From positions 1 to 37,160 of the IMG/VR virus record IMGVR_UViG_3300044712_001182: a stretch of DNA of 37,160 bases; one strand, given 5' to 3'. Both the position numbers and the translations under genes were made by a program. The DNA comes from a virus. Every line of letters begins with the position of its first letter. The first letter of the stretch is position 1. Of this stretch, positions 6,857 through 15,206 are shown piece by piece. The notes below the pieces were generated by a model. The model was not told the DNA's origin, ran no database searches, and saw nothing but the letters and a program-made list of their open reading frames with translations.

Positions 6857-8424
6857 TGTCTTCGCGTCTTGATGCCAGCGGAGACAAGCTCTCCGCATCC
6901 ACCAATCTGCCAGCTTCGCCGCGCAGTACCACGCTGTGTGGCTTGTTTTACATGGTGACAGATCGGAATGATTACACCTGCCCGATCAACTTAAGCGCCA
7001 GTGTTGATGATGCGATCTTTGTCGAAACTGGCACCAATGGCACCACGTTGGACGGCTATGTGTACGCCGGTGGAGCCTTCACCAAAACAGCCAGCATGTT
7101 ATCCATCACAGTGGGTCGCTGGTATTTCATGGCGATCACCGTAAGCTCTGCGGGCGCTGCCAATTTTTATTATGCAGATCTGACCACTGCCACGGCACTG
7201 ACAAAGGTATCCATGAGCGGAACGGTGGGGACCTGGACTCCCACCCTGATCTGTTTTGGCGATAGTGTTTTCACCGCCGAATGGTGGAACGGTCGCATGG
7301 CAGGTCTGAGAGTCTGGTCCACTGAATTGACCCAGGCACAGTTGGAAGGGGAGATGTGGTTCACACTGGCGCAGCATACGACCAGCCTCAATCGCAGCGT
7401 TCCCAGTTTTGCAGGATCAGGCGAACGTGCCCGAGACTACAGCGGCAATGGATACAACCTGACAGAGGGTGGAACGCTGAGCGATGAAAATGATCCGCCG
7501 GTGCTCTGGACCAATACGGTCACGCCTGTGTATGTCGACGTGGCGACGACCAACACGTATGCACTGGTGGCAGCGTTGGATGGGACCAGCAGTCTGACAG
7601 CCGCAGGAATCAATACTTTCACGCCTGCCTCTGCCCTGGATGGCACGAGCACACTCACCAGCGTTGGGAAAAATACATTCGCGATCTCTGCGACTTTGGC
7701 AGGTACAAGCGCACTCACGGTCGCAGGGAAGAACACATTTACACCTGCGTCCACATTAGCTGGAACCAGCGCATTGACCGTAGTCGGAAAGAACACTTTC
7801 ACGCCTGCATCTGCCCTGGACGGCACGAGCGCACTCACCAGCGTTGGAAAAAATACATTCGCGATCTCGGCTGCAGTCGATGGATCAAGCACTCTAACCG
7901 CTTCCGGAAAAAATACCTTCACGCCTGTTTCCACACTGGCCGGAACAAGCGCACTGACCGCCGATATCACCACCAGCGGCACGAACACATATAACCTGGT
8001 CTCCACACTGGCAGGCACAAGCACTCTGACCGGCGTTGGAAAAAATACATTCGCAGGATCTACCACTCTCGCCGGATCAAGCGCCCTGACCGCAGTCGGA
8101 AAGAACACGTTCACGCCTGCATCGACTCTGACAGGAACCAGTCAGTTGACGGCCGTCGGAAAGAGCACGTTCGACATAGCTTCTGCGCTATCTGGAACGA
8201 GCACGCTGACCGCATCGATCCTGGATCACTCGATCTTTGATCTACAGTCCACACTGAGTGGAGAGTCTGCGCTGAGCGCGGAACTGGTGAACGAGTTCAT
8301 CCTGGCTGCATCGATGGCAGGCAGCGCGGAATTGACCGTCACTTTATCAGCGCGTGAGCCTATTGGACCATTTTTGCGGGAATACATTCGCGACCGCACG
8401 CGGAGGATCAGAAACCAGCAATGA
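6856..8424 (+). CDS. LamG/concanavalin-like fibre protein with 22-residue stalk repeats
   Basis: 522 residues in two parts. Residues about 10-190 form a LamG/concanavalin-like jelly roll (RWYFMAITVSSAGAANFYYAD; ERARDYSGNGYNLTEGG), typical of glycan-binding domains. Residues about 225-495 are some 12 copies of a roughly 22-residue repeat, core GTSxLTxxGKNTF followed by xxxxSxLx, which probably forms a repetitive beta stalk. The end is basic (YIRDRTRRIRNQQ). The repeats are visible in the DNA from about 7540 to 8340, so copy number may vary by recombination. The likely role is cell-surface recognition. Confidence 0.72.
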   Translation: MSSRLDASGDKLSASTNLPASPRSTTLCGLFYMVTDRNDYTCPINLSASVDDAIFVETGTNGTTLDGYVYAGGAFTKTASMLSITVGRWYFMAITVSSAGAANFYYADLTTATALTKVSMSGTVGTWTPTLICFGDSVFTAEWWNGRMAGLRVWSTELTQAQLEGEMWFTLAQHTTSLNRSVPSFAGSGERARDYSGNGYNLTEGGTLSDENDPPVLWTNTVTPVYVDVATTNTYALVAALDGTSSLTAAGINTFTPASALDGTSTLTSVGKNTFAISATLAGTSALTVAGKNTFTPASTLAGTSALTVVGKNTFTPASALDGTSALTSVGKNTFAISAAVDGSSTLTASGKNTFTPVSTLAGTSALTADITTSGTNTYNLVSTLAGTSTLTGVGKNTFAGSTTLAGSSALTAVGKNTFTPASTLTGTSQLTAVGKSTFDIASALSGTSTLTASILDHSIFDLQSTLSGESALSAELVNEFILAASMAGSAELTVTLSAREPIGPFLREYIRDRTRRIRNQQ

Positions 8425-8969
8425 TCGCCGTTCAAACCCTTCACGATCAATTCCCCGGACGACCGGCTGCCGTTTTAGGCGGCGGTCCGTCGCTGCCTGA
8501 AGATCTCAAACGCCTGCCAGAAGGCACGCTGTTGATCAGTGTCAACGATCACGCGCTGCATTTCTGCTCGCCTGAGATCCTGGTGTTCATGGATATCCCC
8601 AACGCGCAGATCGTGCCCGAATTGGCACAGGCAGTTGATCAATTCACAGGCACGAAAGTATCTATCACGCCATTTTCAGACGTAGATCTGAGCGGCTCAG
8701 GATACTGGGACGGTGGTTTTACATCGACCTTAGCCACCTGGCTGGCTTGTTATATGGGATGCGATCCAGTGATCCTGTGTGGCATGGATTGCTACCAGGG
8801 AGAAGTGAAATATTGTCATCCACGCCCCGATTTTTACCATCCAGTGCTCGATTATCCGCTTGAAATGCACTTCAAAGGCTGGAGACCGGCGCTTGAGAAG
8901 TGCCCGCATCCGGAGCGGATCTGTGCCATGAGCGGTCCATTGATCGAGATATTCGGAAGTTATGCATGA
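8421..8969 (+). CDS. MptE/DUF115-like (6-hydroxymethylpterin kinase-like) protein
   Basis: 182 residues with a Rossmann-like nucleotide-binding start AAVLGGGPSLPEDL (about 16-29), then ISVNDHALHFCSPEILVFMD, and a later TLATWLACYMGCDPVILCGMD followed by a YxGEVKY.HP segment. This order matches DUF115/MptE-like proteins, which include flagellin-glycosylation Maf proteins and archaeal pterin enzymes. In a phage it may modify virion or host glycans, or be an uncharacterised metabolic gene. It starts inside the stop of the fibre gene (ATGA), so it is co-translated with fibres, favouring a link to receptor-binding proteins. Confidence 0.62.
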   Translation: MIAVQTLHDQFPGRPAAVLGGGPSLPEDLKRLPEGTLLISVNDHALHFCSPEILVFMDIPNAQIVPELAQAVDQFTGTKVSITPFSDVDLSGSGYWDGGFTSTLATWLACYMGCDPVILCGMDCYQGEVKYCHPRPDFYHPVLDYPLEMHFKGWRPALEKCPHPERICAMSGPLIEIFGSYA

Positions 8970-9157
8970 AAAATATCGTTCTTGGACCCACGGAAGTCAT
9001 TTTTTTAGTTGGTTTTTTCTCTTTCACCACGGGAATTGCCCTTCTGTGCGGTTTTGCGTGGGGATTGATCGCCGCGGGATCGATCCTGCTCGTTACTGCC
9101 TTCCGGAACGCTGCAGAGCGCGATCGCAGTGATGTGAAGCGCGAAAAAGGAAGCTAA
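8966..9157 (+). CDS. Small two-TM membrane protein
   Basis: 63 residues starting MKNIVLG. Two hydrophobic segments (about 9-28 and 30-46) separated by a very short turn, then a charged tail ERDRSDVKREKGS. The start overlaps the upstream stop (ATGA). Hairpin topology and size would suit a small holin or antiholin, but position between fibre and portal genes is uninformative. Function unknown. Confidence 0.58.
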   Translation: MKNIVLGPTEVIFLVGFFSFTTGIALLCGFAWGLIAAGSILLVTAFRNAAERDRSDVKREKGS

Positions 9158-9160
9158 TCT

Positions 9161-10765
9161 ATGCTGTTCGAACAACGGAAGATCACGGTTATCCCTGAAG
9201 ACATGTGGCGCAGCACTGGAATGGGTCCGACGCCCACAGGTCTGACGATCACGCCTGAAAACGCCCTAAATGTGACCACTGTGTTCCAGGCGATACGATT
9301 TTTGTCGTTCATGGTGGCTTCTTTGCCGTTGATCACGTATCAGAAAAACGGGGATGAACGCCAACGTGCCACAAAACATCCGGTCTATTTCCTACTGCAT
9401 GACCAGCCCAATGATGAGATGACCAGCTTTGACCTGATCTCATTGATGGCATCGCATGTTTTTGGGCGTGGGAACGGGCTGGCAGAGATCGTTTTCGACT
9501 CTTCCGGAAAGATCGAGTCATTGTGGCCGTTGCGTGTGGACCGTGTGGAGCTTGTGCGCAACGTCAATTATGAGCTGCGCTACATCGTGACACTGCCAGA
9601 ACGCTTCAACAGCGAAAAACGCGTGCTGCGCCCGGAGCAGGTATGGCATTGGCGCGGTCTAACCAAAGAAGGACTCTGGGGACTCTCTGTGCTCTCGATG
9701 CACCGCAATGCGGTGGCGCTCTCACGCGCAACAGAAGAATACGGCAGCGCTTATTTCGGAAATGGGGCAGAGCCTGGCGTGGTGTTGAAGCATCCGGGCA
9801 CGCTTGAAGATGATGTGTATGAGCGTGTCACCGAATCGTGGGAGCAATCGCACATGGGTCTCAACCAGGCGCATCGCGCGGCGATCCTGGAAGAGGGCAT
9901 GAGCATCGAGAAGATCGGTTTCAACCCACAGGACAGCCAGTTCCTGGACACGCGCAAGTTCCAGGTGATCGAGATCGCGCGCATGTTCGGCATTCCGCCT
10001 CATCTGCTCTTCGAGCTGACCAATGCGACCTTTACCAACATCGAGCAACAGTCTCTCGAGTTCCTGATCTATCACCTGCGCCCGTGGCTGGTGAATTTCG
10101 AACAGCAGATCAAGCGCAGCTTGTTCCTGGATCGCGAGCGCAAGTCTGGTTATTACTCCGAATTCCTGGTGGATGCGATCGAGCGCGGCGATATTTCAAC
10201 GCGCTTCACATCGTATGTCTCCGGACTGGGGACCGGCATCTTTACGATCAACGATGTTTTGCGCAAAGAGAACATGAATACGATCGGGGCAATGGGCGAT
10301 ACACGCTTGGTGCCAATGAATATGGCTGTTTTAGGCAAGGATGGCATGCCCATTCAGAACAATAACGAGCCTAAGAATTCACCTACGCCGGCGCGAAGTG
10401 AAGAGTTTGATGATCATCTAGAGTCGCGAAGTCCGATGTTTAGACCGCTGTTTTTAGACGCTGCAGAGCGCCTTTTGAAACGTGAAGCGAACGAGTTAAG
10501 CGATGCGCGGAAGCGCTACAAGGACCAGGCAGAAGAGCTGCAAGCCTGGTGCAACGAATTCTATGATGTGCGCTACCAGGAATTCATGCAGCTGGTGCTC
10601 ACGCCCTTCGAACGCGGAAAATTCATCACCTTCGAACGCATGGATGCGTTTATCAAAAGCTATTGCGCCAAACGAAAACTTCAGATCGATCAGCCAGTAA
10701 ATACATACGATGCCGATTGGATCGTAGAAGAGCTAACAGGAGAAACCCATGGACGAGAAAATTGA
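9161..10765 (+). CDS. Portal protein, HK97 family
   Basis: 534 residues. HK97-type portal signature: ENALNVTTVFQAIRFLSFMVASLPLITY (about 28-55), HPVYFLLHDQPN, WPLRVDRVELVR, EQVWHWRG, EYGSAYFGNGAEPGVVLKHPG, and FGIPPHLLFE...TFTNIEQQSLEFLIYHLRPWL. The dodecameric portal is the DNA gate of the prohead. The C-terminal 120 residues are longer and more charged than the family core. AAGGAAG supports the ATG; the 3' end overlaps the protease gene by 17 bases. Confidence 0.95.
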   Translation: MLFEQRKITVIPEDMWRSTGMGPTPTGLTITPENALNVTTVFQAIRFLSFMVASLPLITYQKNGDERQRATKHPVYFLLHDQPNDEMTSFDLISLMASHVFGRGNGLAEIVFDSSGKIESLWPLRVDRVELVRNVNYELRYIVTLPERFNSEKRVLRPEQVWHWRGLTKEGLWGLSVLSMHRNAVALSRATEEYGSAYFGNGAEPGVVLKHPGTLEDDVYERVTESWEQSHMGLNQAHRAAILEEGMSIEKIGFNPQDSQFLDTRKFQVIEIARMFGIPPHLLFELTNATFTNIEQQSLEFLIYHLRPWLVNFEQQIKRSLFLDRERKSGYYSEFLVDAIERGDISTRFTSYVSGLGTGIFTINDVLRKENMNTIGAMGDTRLVPMNMAVLGKDGMPIQNNNEPKNSPTPARSEEFDDHLESRSPMFRPLFLDAAERLLKREANELSDARKRYKDQAEELQAWCNEFYDVRYQEFMQLVLTPFERGKFITFERMDAFIKSYCAKRKLQIDQPVNTYDADWIVEELTGETHGREN

Positions 10766-11423
10766 ACGCCGATTTTTAACTGTTACACAGCGCGCCGCCG
10801 GTGACGCGCAGAACCCGACCATCGAAGGCGATGCGGCTGTCTTCAACCAGGAAACCGTGATCGGTCCATGGTTTCGTGAAATGATCGCGCCAGGCGCATT
10901 CACGCGGGTGCTTTCTGAGAAACCCGATGTGATCGGCGCCTATAACCACGATTGGAACGAAGTGCTGGGCAGGACCACTGCAGAGACGCTCTTCCTGGAA
11001 GAGACAAAAACAGCACTGCGCTATGTGATCGATATCAACCCCGATGACACCGAGGCGATGAATGTGTATCAAAAGGTGAAGCGCGGCGACGTCAGCCAGG
11101 CATCCTTTGCCTTTACCGTGCGCGCGGAGGAATGGATCCGCAGCGCGAATGACAATGAGCTGCCTCTGCGGATCATCAAGGAGGTTGATCAGCTCTACGA
11201 CGTGGGCCCGTGTACGTTCGGTGCCTATCCGGAAGCGAGCGCTAATGCGCGCTCGAAAGCCAGTGAATTCCAGGGACCAGTACCTGACTTGCGGCAGGAG
11301 CCAGAGTCAGGGGAGACGCAGGCAGATCTGCAGGAGCAGGTCGAGCTCGAACGCCGCCGACTGGACCTGTTGAAGATCAAATATTTTGAACGAAAGGAAT
11401 TTGAAAATGGCTCCCAAAGTTAA
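10749..11423 (+). CDS. Prohead maturation protease, HK97 (U35) family
   Basis: 224 residues. The family start IEGDAAVFNQET..G.WFREMIAPGAF is followed by the catalytic His in AYNHDW (about residue 67) and the Ser in DVSQASFAF (about residue 119). The C-terminal third is acidic and helical (PDLRQEPESGETQADLQEQ), which may act as a fused scaffold. AGGAG lies upstream of the ATG. It cleaves the capsid protein delta domain and itself during maturation. The 3' end overlaps the capsid gene start by 17 bases. Confidence 0.93.
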   Translation: MDEKIERRFLTVTQRAAGDAQNPTIEGDAAVFNQETVIGPWFREMIAPGAFTRVLSEKPDVIGAYNHDWNEVLGRTTAETLFLEETKTALRYVIDINPDDTEAMNVYQKVKRGDVSQASFAFTVRAEEWIRSANDNELPLRIIKEVDQLYDVGPCTFGAYPEASANARSKASEFQGPVPDLRQEPESGETQADLQEQVELERRRLDLLKIKYFERKEFENGSQS

Positions 11424-12696
11424 TGTCCGTGAAATGCTCGATAAGCGCAATGCGCTGGTCGCTGAATGCGAAGGCATGTTGAACGATCTCGGCAATACCG
11501 AGACTCGCGCTGCCTACGATACAAAGGTCAAAGAGATCAACGACCTGGACGAGGTGCTCAGCCGCGTGAATGGACTCGAGAACCTGCGCAATAAGCCAAT
11601 GACCCAGATGGAGCAGCAAGGCGCGACCATTGGTATGAGTCAGAAGGAGCTGCGCAAGTATTCGATCATGAATATCCTGCGCGCACAGATGACCAATGGC
11701 AAGAACTGGCGTGATGCAGCGCCCTTCGAAGCAGAGGTCAGTGATGCTGTTGCCAAGCGCACTGGAAAGGTCCCACAGGGCGCCCTGGTGCCTGAAGACG
11801 TGACGCGTGAAAAACGCGATCTCGATGTCGGCACAACGACCGCTGGTGGTTATTTCAAAGCCACCCAACAGATGAGCATGATCGAGATGCTGCGCAGCCG
11901 CATCATCCTGCAGACCGCTGGTGCCACCACCATCGATGGACTCGTCGGTGATGTGGCATTCCCCAAGCAGACATCTGCCGGGACTGCCTACTGGGTGACG
12001 GAAGGCAATGCGCCAACCGAAAGTCAGCAGGCTATTGGGCAGGTGCTCATGCAGCCGAAATCCGTTGCAGGCTGGACGGAGTACACGCGCAAGTTGATGA
12101 ACCAGGCAAGCGAGAGCGTTGAGAACTTTGTGCGCGCAGATCTGGCTGCCATTTTGGCACGCGCCATCGATGCAGCTGGTCTGCATGGTGCCAGCAACGG
12201 TCCGACCGGTATCGCTGCCACCAGCGGTGTTGGATCTGTCGCCGGTGGAACGAACGGTCTTGCCCCGACCTGGACGCACATCACAGCGCTCGAGCGCGAA
12301 GTTGCCATCGATAACGCCGACGTCGGCGCGCTGGCTTACATCACCAACCCCAAGGTGCGCTACAAACTCAAAAACACCTTGTTCACTGCCACATATGGCG
12401 ATCGCTTCGTTTGGGGCGAGAACCGTGAGCAGCCACTCAATGGGTATCCTGCCCATGTGACCACCCAGGTGTCAAGCACGTTGACCAAGGGTACGTCCAG
12501 CAGCGTGTGTTCGGCGATCTTCTTCGGAAACTGGGCAGAAGTGTTGATCGGTTTCTGGAGCGGTCTCGATATCCTGCTCGATCCGTATGCCCTGGGTACA
12601 TCGGGTGGAATGCGCGTTGTGGCGTTCCAGGATACTGACATTGCCGTGCGGCATGCCGAGTCGTTTGCTGTGATGCTCGATGCATTGACAGCCTGA
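11407..12696 (+). CDS. Major capsid protein, HK97 gp5-like
   Basis: 429 residues from the ATG at 11407 (MAPKVNVREM), chosen over an upstream in-frame ATG at 11386 because AAAGGAAT is well placed before it. An N-terminal coiled-coil delta domain (about 1-100) precedes the HK97 fold: TTTAGGYFKATQQMSM, ATTIDGLVGDVAFPKQTSAGTAYWVTEGNAP, then VGAL..ITNPKVRYKLKNT and GYPAHVTTQV. Delta-domain cleavage by the preceding protease is expected near the TTTAGG region. It forms the icosahedral head. Confidence 0.95.
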   Translation: MAPKVNVREMLDKRNALVAECEGMLNDLGNTETRAAYDTKVKEINDLDEVLSRVNGLENLRNKPMTQMEQQGATIGMSQKELRKYSIMNILRAQMTNGKNWRDAAPFEAEVSDAVAKRTGKVPQGALVPEDVTREKRDLDVGTTTAGGYFKATQQMSMIEMLRSRIILQTAGATTIDGLVGDVAFPKQTSAGTAYWVTEGNAPTESQQAIGQVLMQPKSVAGWTEYTRKLMNQASESVENFVRADLAAILARAIDAAGLHGASNGPTGIAATSGVGSVAGGTNGLAPTWTHITALEREVAIDNADVGALAYITNPKVRYKLKNTLFTATYGDRFVWGENREQPLNGYPAHVTTQVSSTLTKGTSSSVCSAIFFGNWAEVLIGFWSGLDILLDPYALGTSGGMRVVAFQDTDIAVRHAESFAVMLDALTA

Positions 12697-12773
12697 TCCT
12701 GATCGTGCTGTCGACTACTAATTCAAGTGGGCTGGTGAAGAGCCAGCCCACTCATAACGAGGAGAATACAACC

Positions 12774-12968
12774 ATGGCTCAAGAACCAAAAAGCATCAAG
12801 ATCCGCATCACGCGTGCCTGCATCGTCAACCGTGAGCACGCCGGTGAAGGGCAGTTGTTCGAAGCCCCGAAGGATATCCCGCTCGCCGATGCAAAGTATC
12901 TGGTGAGCATCGAAAAGGCTGAAGTGGTCGACGAGACCAAGCCTGTCGAGAAGAAATCTGGAAAGTAA
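12774..12968 (+). CDS. Small hypothetical protein, head region
   Basis: 64 residues starting MAQEPKSIKIRITRACIVN, preceded by ACGAGGAGAATACAACC. It contains a short beta-rich core (GEGQLFEAPKDIPLADAKYLVSIEKAEVV) and a Lys/Glu tail. Small proteins with a tRA.IVNxEHxxxGxxxE..DAxxLVxxxKAxxV pattern between capsid and connector genes are common in HK97-type phages. The role is unknown; a capsid accessory protein is possible. Confidence 0.7.
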   Translation: MAQEPKSIKIRITRACIVNREHAGEGQLFEAPKDIPLADAKYLVSIEKAEVVDETKPVEKKSGK

Positions 12969-12995
12969 TTCATTTCCCCAGCGATCGAGGCGCGC

Positions 12996-14024
12996 ATGAA
13001 ATTCGCTCAATACTTTTGTACGGTCAATGACCTGGTCGCCGACAAGCAGGCGCCTGGCGTGGATGAAGCGCGCATGTTCCAGGCGATCAGGGATGCCAGC
13101 GACTGGATCCAAAAGAATATCGGTCGTTTTATCCCTGTGACAATGACCAGATACTTCAGCGGAAACGGATCTGACAAGCTGCTCATCCTGCCCACGTTAC
13201 TGGCTGTCACCGAGATCTTGAATGATGGCGTGACACTTTCGACGAATGACTATTTGCTCAAACCCGATCAAGGCTATTGGGCAAATGGTCCATTTGGCAA
13301 GATCGAATCGAACGTTAATTCAACGCTGGTGAAGAACTGGAGCACGGAGCAGAACGGCGTTGAGGTCGAAGGTCGCTGGGGAAAATATGAGCGCAGCGCT
13401 GCGATCGGCGCGACGGTAAAAGACGATACACAGCAAAGCTCTTCCCAGACCACGCTGAAGGTCTCTGATGGTGGCAAGGTATCGCCTGGCATGGTGCTTT
13501 TGATCGAGAACGAACAGGAAGCTGTCACCGGTTGGGAAGCTCCCACGACGGGAGTCACTGCGCTCAATGGCGCCATCAGTGTGAACGATGAGATCGTGAC
13601 GGTCGATGATGGATCGCTGGTGAACATCGGCGAGACGATCCGTGTCGGGTTCGAGCAGATGAAGATCAAAGATAAGCAGAGTCATCAATGCTCTGTAGCC
13701 CGTGGATGGAACGGGACAGGACGTGTGCTGCATGCCGATGATGCAGCTGTGGATGTGTATCGCACGGTGACTGTGGAACGCGGCGTGAATGGAACGGACG
13801 CTGCGACGCATGCATTGAACACGGCGATCTCGCGTTACTACGTGCCCGATGATGTGATGATGCTGACGCGTGAGATCGCAATGCTGAGCGTGAATAAAGC
13901 GCTGAGCGGATACCAGGGACGCACAGGCAAAGCAGACACCGGTGTGGTCTTCTATAACGACATCTTTCCACGCTACGACATCGAGATCGTGAAGAAGAAT
14001 TACCACATCCCGAGGGCGCGATGA
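12996..14024 (+). CDS. Head-tail connector (gp6-like) with inserted beta domain
   Basis: 342 residues, long for a gp6-type connector (about 100). The N-terminus (DEARMFQAIRDASDWIQKNIGRFIPV.MTRYFSGNGSDKLLILP) and C-terminus (YVPDDVMMLTREIAMLSVNKALSGYQ...DIEIVKKNY) look like the helical connector. The centre (about 120-270) is a beta-rich insertion with VSPGMVLLIENEQEAVTGW and VNIGETIRVGFEQMKI, like repeats seen in neck or tail decoration domains. It should dock under the portal. Confidence 0.72.
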   Translation: MKFAQYFCTVNDLVADKQAPGVDEARMFQAIRDASDWIQKNIGRFIPVTMTRYFSGNGSDKLLILPTLLAVTEILNDGVTLSTNDYLLKPDQGYWANGPFGKIESNVNSTLVKNWSTEQNGVEVEGRWGKYERSAAIGATVKDDTQQSSSQTTLKVSDGGKVSPGMVLLIENEQEAVTGWEAPTTGVTALNGAISVNDEIVTVDDGSLVNIGETIRVGFEQMKIKDKQSHQCSVARGWNGTGRVLHADDAAVDVYRTVTVERGVNGTDAATHALNTAISRYYVPDDVMMLTREIAMLSVNKALSGYQGRTGKADTGVVFYNDIFPRYDIEIVKKNYHIPRAR

Positions 14025-14560
14025 TCAGAGTCGATATGACAGCGCCGGAATTGGACCGACAGATCGAGCTGCTGAAGGTGTATCCGGAAATATTGGAAAA
14101 ACATTTCGTGCCGGTGCTGAAGCGCGATGTGAAGCTGTTGGAAGCACGGATCAAACCAACGATCCCTGTTTTGAGCGGTCGCGCACAACGAACATTTGGA
14201 TCAAGAGTGACAGGTAAAGGGATCTATTTAACGGGACAAGTCGGATGGTATGACCGAAAAGACCCGTGGTATCCCAATGTCATTGAACATGGCGCCCGTC
14301 CGCACGCCTTGAATAAAGGCGCATCTACGCGGTCCAAGAAACGGCAATCTATTTTTAGTAAGTTTTTCAGCGATCCTAACCGAGTTCATATTGCTGGAGC
14401 GCCGGTGAAGATCGGGGACCGCTGGGTCACCATGGAAAAACATCCTGGATTATCAAAACGCGGTTTTATGGAAGCTGGCTATAAGTCGATGCAGCCTTCG
14501 ATTCTTGCGGACTTGGCAAAGGCAAACGAAGGCGTTGTAAAAGACCTGGCGCTGGATTAA
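14021..14560 (+). CDS. HK97 gp10-like neck/head-closure protein
   Basis: 179 residues. The pattern RDVKLLEARIKPTIPVLSGRAQRTFGSRVTGKG...GQVGWYDRKDPWYPNVIEHGARPHAL is characteristic of the HK97-gp10-like neck family, with the GxxYxxxxExGxxxH type motif. The start overlaps the connector stop (ATGA). It acts at the head-tail interface. Confidence 0.8.
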   Translation: MIRVDMTAPELDRQIELLKVYPEILEKHFVPVLKRDVKLLEARIKPTIPVLSGRAQRTFGSRVTGKGIYLTGQVGWYDRKDPWYPNVIEHGARPHALNKGASTRSKKRQSIFSKFFSDPNRVHIAGAPVKIGDRWVTMEKHPGLSKRGFMEAGYKSMQPSILADLAKANEGVVKDLALD

Positions 14561-14574
14561 TAGGCAAGGTTTAA

Positions 14575-15051
14575 ATGATTGAAACATGGATCGATGAAGT
14601 CGCAAAAGTATTCGAGATCAGCGACAGCCGGTTCGGCACGGTGCGCTCCTACAGGTTGATCGAGAAAGCAGAGTTTCCATTAGCGATTAACGCAAGCGAA
14701 TTAGGAACATCACCGGTAGCGCTGACCATGCCTGAAACTGTACGGTTTGAATATTCCACCGGCGGACCGTTGATCGGTTATTGGACTGGAAGCACAGAGC
14801 TGCATGTGGCGCCAGATATCGATAAGGGACGTCTGCCATCCCTGATGCCCTGGTATGGAAAGATCTTGCAGGCTGTCACTACTCACATGAAGCTCAATAA
14901 CAAGGTGGAGCTGTTCCTGCTGGCAGACCGTGAAGATGCCATCGATGGACCACTCCCGCTGCAATTTGGCGAGGAAGCCTGGCATTGGGGCTTTGTTGTC
15001 AATTGGCAGGTGAAAGAACGACTCGAAGGGCAATTCAGCCCGAGTGCATAG
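14575..15051 (+). CDS. Probable tail terminator / minor tail protein
   Basis: 158 residues, not assigned by motif. By position (after the gp10-like neck gene and before the tail tube gene) and by size it fits the tail terminator slot. It is mixed alpha/beta with RYSYRLIEKAEFP-like and WHWGFVVNWQVKERL segments. AAGG precedes the ATG. Function is inferred from synteny. Confidence 0.6.
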   Translation: MIETWIDEVAKVFEISDSRFGTVRSYRLIEKAEFPLAINASELGTSPVALTMPETVRFEYSTGGPLIGYWTGSTELHVAPDIDKGRLPSLMPWYGKILQAVTTHMKLNNKVELFLLADREDAIDGPLPLQFGEEAWHWGFVVNWQVKERLEGQFSPSA

Positions 15052-15059
15052 GAGATGCT

Positions 15060-15206
15060 ATGACATACACATATGTTGATGATGGCATGGGAGTGCCAGG
15101 CTTACCGCACGTGATCACGGAAGCGGAAGCGGAAGCCCTGGGAGTCTCTGCCTTGTTGCAGGAAGCCATTGCAAATGGCAATTATGTTGTTGACGAGGAG
15201 ATCTAA
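15060..15206 (+). CDS. Very small protein between tail genes
   Basis: 48 residues (MTYTYVDDGMGVPG...NGNYVVDEEI), with AGGAG well placed upstream and an ORF ending one base before the tail-tube ATG. Acidic and Glu/Ala-rich. No known family; it is accepted as a gene because of the ribosome binding site and the tight fit between its neighbours. Confidence 0.6.
   Translation: MTYTYVDDGMGVPGLPHVITEAEAEALGVSALLQEAIANGNYVVDEEI

Noticed and set aside
7437-8114. 225-codon minus-strand frame with repeated VFFPT motifs
   Set aside because: It is the antisense of the 22-residue repeats in the fibre gene; its pattern is forced by the repeat and it has no ribosome binding site.
11377-12456. 359-codon minus-strand frame opposite the capsid gene
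   Set aside because: Antisense of a clear HK97 capsid gene; no start signal and no recognisable protein pattern.
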